DNA of 5,603 nucleotides from Streptomyces violaceus (GTDB lineage Bacteria > Actinomycetota > Actinomycetes > Streptomycetales > Streptomycetaceae): assembly GCA_000715635.1 (NCBI GenBank), contig KL569134.1, positions 67,259 through 72,861 of the forward strand, in the 5' to 3' direction. Each line of letters begins with the position of its first letter. Position 1 is the first letter of the stretch. Of this stretch, positions 5,053-5,603 are shown in pieces. The notes beneath the pieces were generated by a model. That model did no database searches. It was not told where the DNA came from and saw only the letters and a list, made by a program, of their open reading frames with translations. The translations under genes were made by a program, and so were the position numbers.

Positions 5053-5603
5053 CTACGCAGGCTGCTGAGCAGCCGCGATGCGCTCGTCGCGGAGTGCCTC
5101 GTACCAGCGGTCGTCGGTCGGCGGCAGCGCGTTGACGTCCAGCGCCAGCTTCAGCAGCAGATCCGCGATCAGCGGGTTGCGCGCGAGCACCGGGCCGTGC
5201 ATGTACGTGCCGAAGACGGTGTCGTTGTACGCGCCCTCCGTGCCGTCGCCCGTGCCGTTGCCGTTGCCGAAGCGCACCTGGGCGAGCGGGCGGGCGGTGG
5301 GGCCCAGGTGGGTGACGCCCTGGTGGTTCTCGAAGCCGGTCAGCGGGGGCAGACCGAGGCGCGGGTCGATGTCGCCCAGCACGTCACCGACGCACCGCTC
5401 GCCCTCGCCGCGCACCGACACCACGTCCAGCAGCCCGAGGCCCGGCTCGCGCTGGCCGAGGTCGTTGATGAACTCGTGGCCGAGGATCTGGTAGCCGGCG
5501 CACACGGAGAACACGATGGCGCCGTTCTCCACGGCCCGCTGCAGACCGCCGTCCCGGCGCAGCCGCTCGGCCGCGCGCCGCTGCGGACGGTCCTCGCCGC
5601 CGC
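5053..5603 (-). CDS. gatD: GatD, glutaminase subunit of lipid II isoglutaminyl synthase, 5' truncated
   Basis: Cytoplasmic class I glutamine amidotransferase (CobB/CobQ-like GATase_3 fold) that releases ammonia from glutamine. Its partner MurT uses it to convert the D-glutamate of lipid II to D-isoglutamine. The frame is open to the window edge; 182 residues are visible against about 240 for the family, so roughly 60 N-terminal residues are missing. The visible part opens with GGEDRPQ. The nucleophile lies in FSVCAGYQILG (Cys codon at 5500-5502), followed by the conserved GFENHQG and the catalytic histidine in FGTYMHGP. The RFGNGNGTGDGTEGAYND loop before it is encoded by short GCCGTTGCC-like repeats and matches Streptomyces GatD proteins as I remember them. 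The ATG at about 5532 is an internal GTG/Val position, not the start. murT should lie just beyond the right edge on the same strand. CobQ-type cobyric acid synthase is the main alternative, but the motif spacing and short C-terminus favour GatD. Confidence 0.9.
   Translation of the reverse strand, partial: GGEDRPQRRAAERLRRDGGLQRAVENGAIVFSVCAGYQILGHEFINDLGQREPGLGLLDVVSVRGEGERCVGDVLGDIDPRLGLPPLTGFENHQGVTHLGPTARPLAQVRFGNGNGTGDGTEGAYNDTVFGTYMHGPVLARNPLIADLLLKLALDVNALPPTDDRWYEALRDERIAAAQQPA
5060..5074. repeat. Inverted repeat at the end of gatD
   Basis: GGCTGC (5060-5065) and GCAGCC (5069-5074) are perfect complements around TGA, within the last codons of gatD and 4 bases before its stop codon. 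In RNA this would be a 6-bp hairpin. No T tract follows. It might contribute to 3' end formation, but the Ala/Gln-rich codons of this tail could create it by chance. Confidence 0.3.

Noticed and set aside
5230..5275. Short GCCGTTGCC-like repeats as a possible microsatellite or array
   Set aside because: They encode the Gly/Asn loop of GatD, which I recall as a normal feature of Streptomyces orthologues.

Overview
The window looks like Streptomyces chromosome or a close actinomycete relative. GC is very high and coding frames are strongly biased to G or C in the third codon position. Five of the six genes read as familiar actinobacterial core or near-core functions, and one intergenic gap carries a sequence I recognise as a dispersed Streptomyces intergenic repeat. 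I see no insertion sequence, phage gene, CRISPR array, tRNA or rRNA, and all genes have similar base composition.

Left part, plus strand (1-2446). The C-terminal three quarters or so of an ActP-like sodium:solute symporter is cut by the window edge. It is followed, with an ATGA stop/start overlap, by a complete LytS/YehU-type sensor histidine kinase of 401 residues. This is a transporter plus sensor-kinase unit. The cognate LytTR-type response regulator would be expected outside the window on the left, since none follows the kinase.

Middle part, minus strand (2451-3661). A seven-helix cytochrome c oxidase assembly protein of the CtaG family is followed by a 59-residue protein with two predicted membrane helices, and the two are probably cotranscribed. 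The small gene ends 4 bases from the end of the kinase gene, so the two transcription units converge with no visible terminator between them.

Right part, minus strand (3662-5603). A complete 341-residue 6-phosphofructokinase (pfkA) has a dispersed-repeat copy and then a perfect 14-bp terminator hairpin in its 3' flank. About 200 bases without a conventional gene separate it from the 3' part of gatD, the glutaminase subunit of the MurT/GatD lipid II isoglutaminyl synthase, which runs off the right edge.

The genes form at least three functional units: solute uptake with sensing, respiratory oxidase assembly, and glycolysis next to peptidoglycan amidation. Nothing here is clearly a new system. 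The points most worth a second look are the long beta-rich extracytoplasmic insert in the symporter, the Gly104/Lys124 phosphoryl-donor signature of the phosphofructokinase, the His/Met N-terminus of the CtaG-like protein, and the repeat-plus-terminator arrangement after pfkA.
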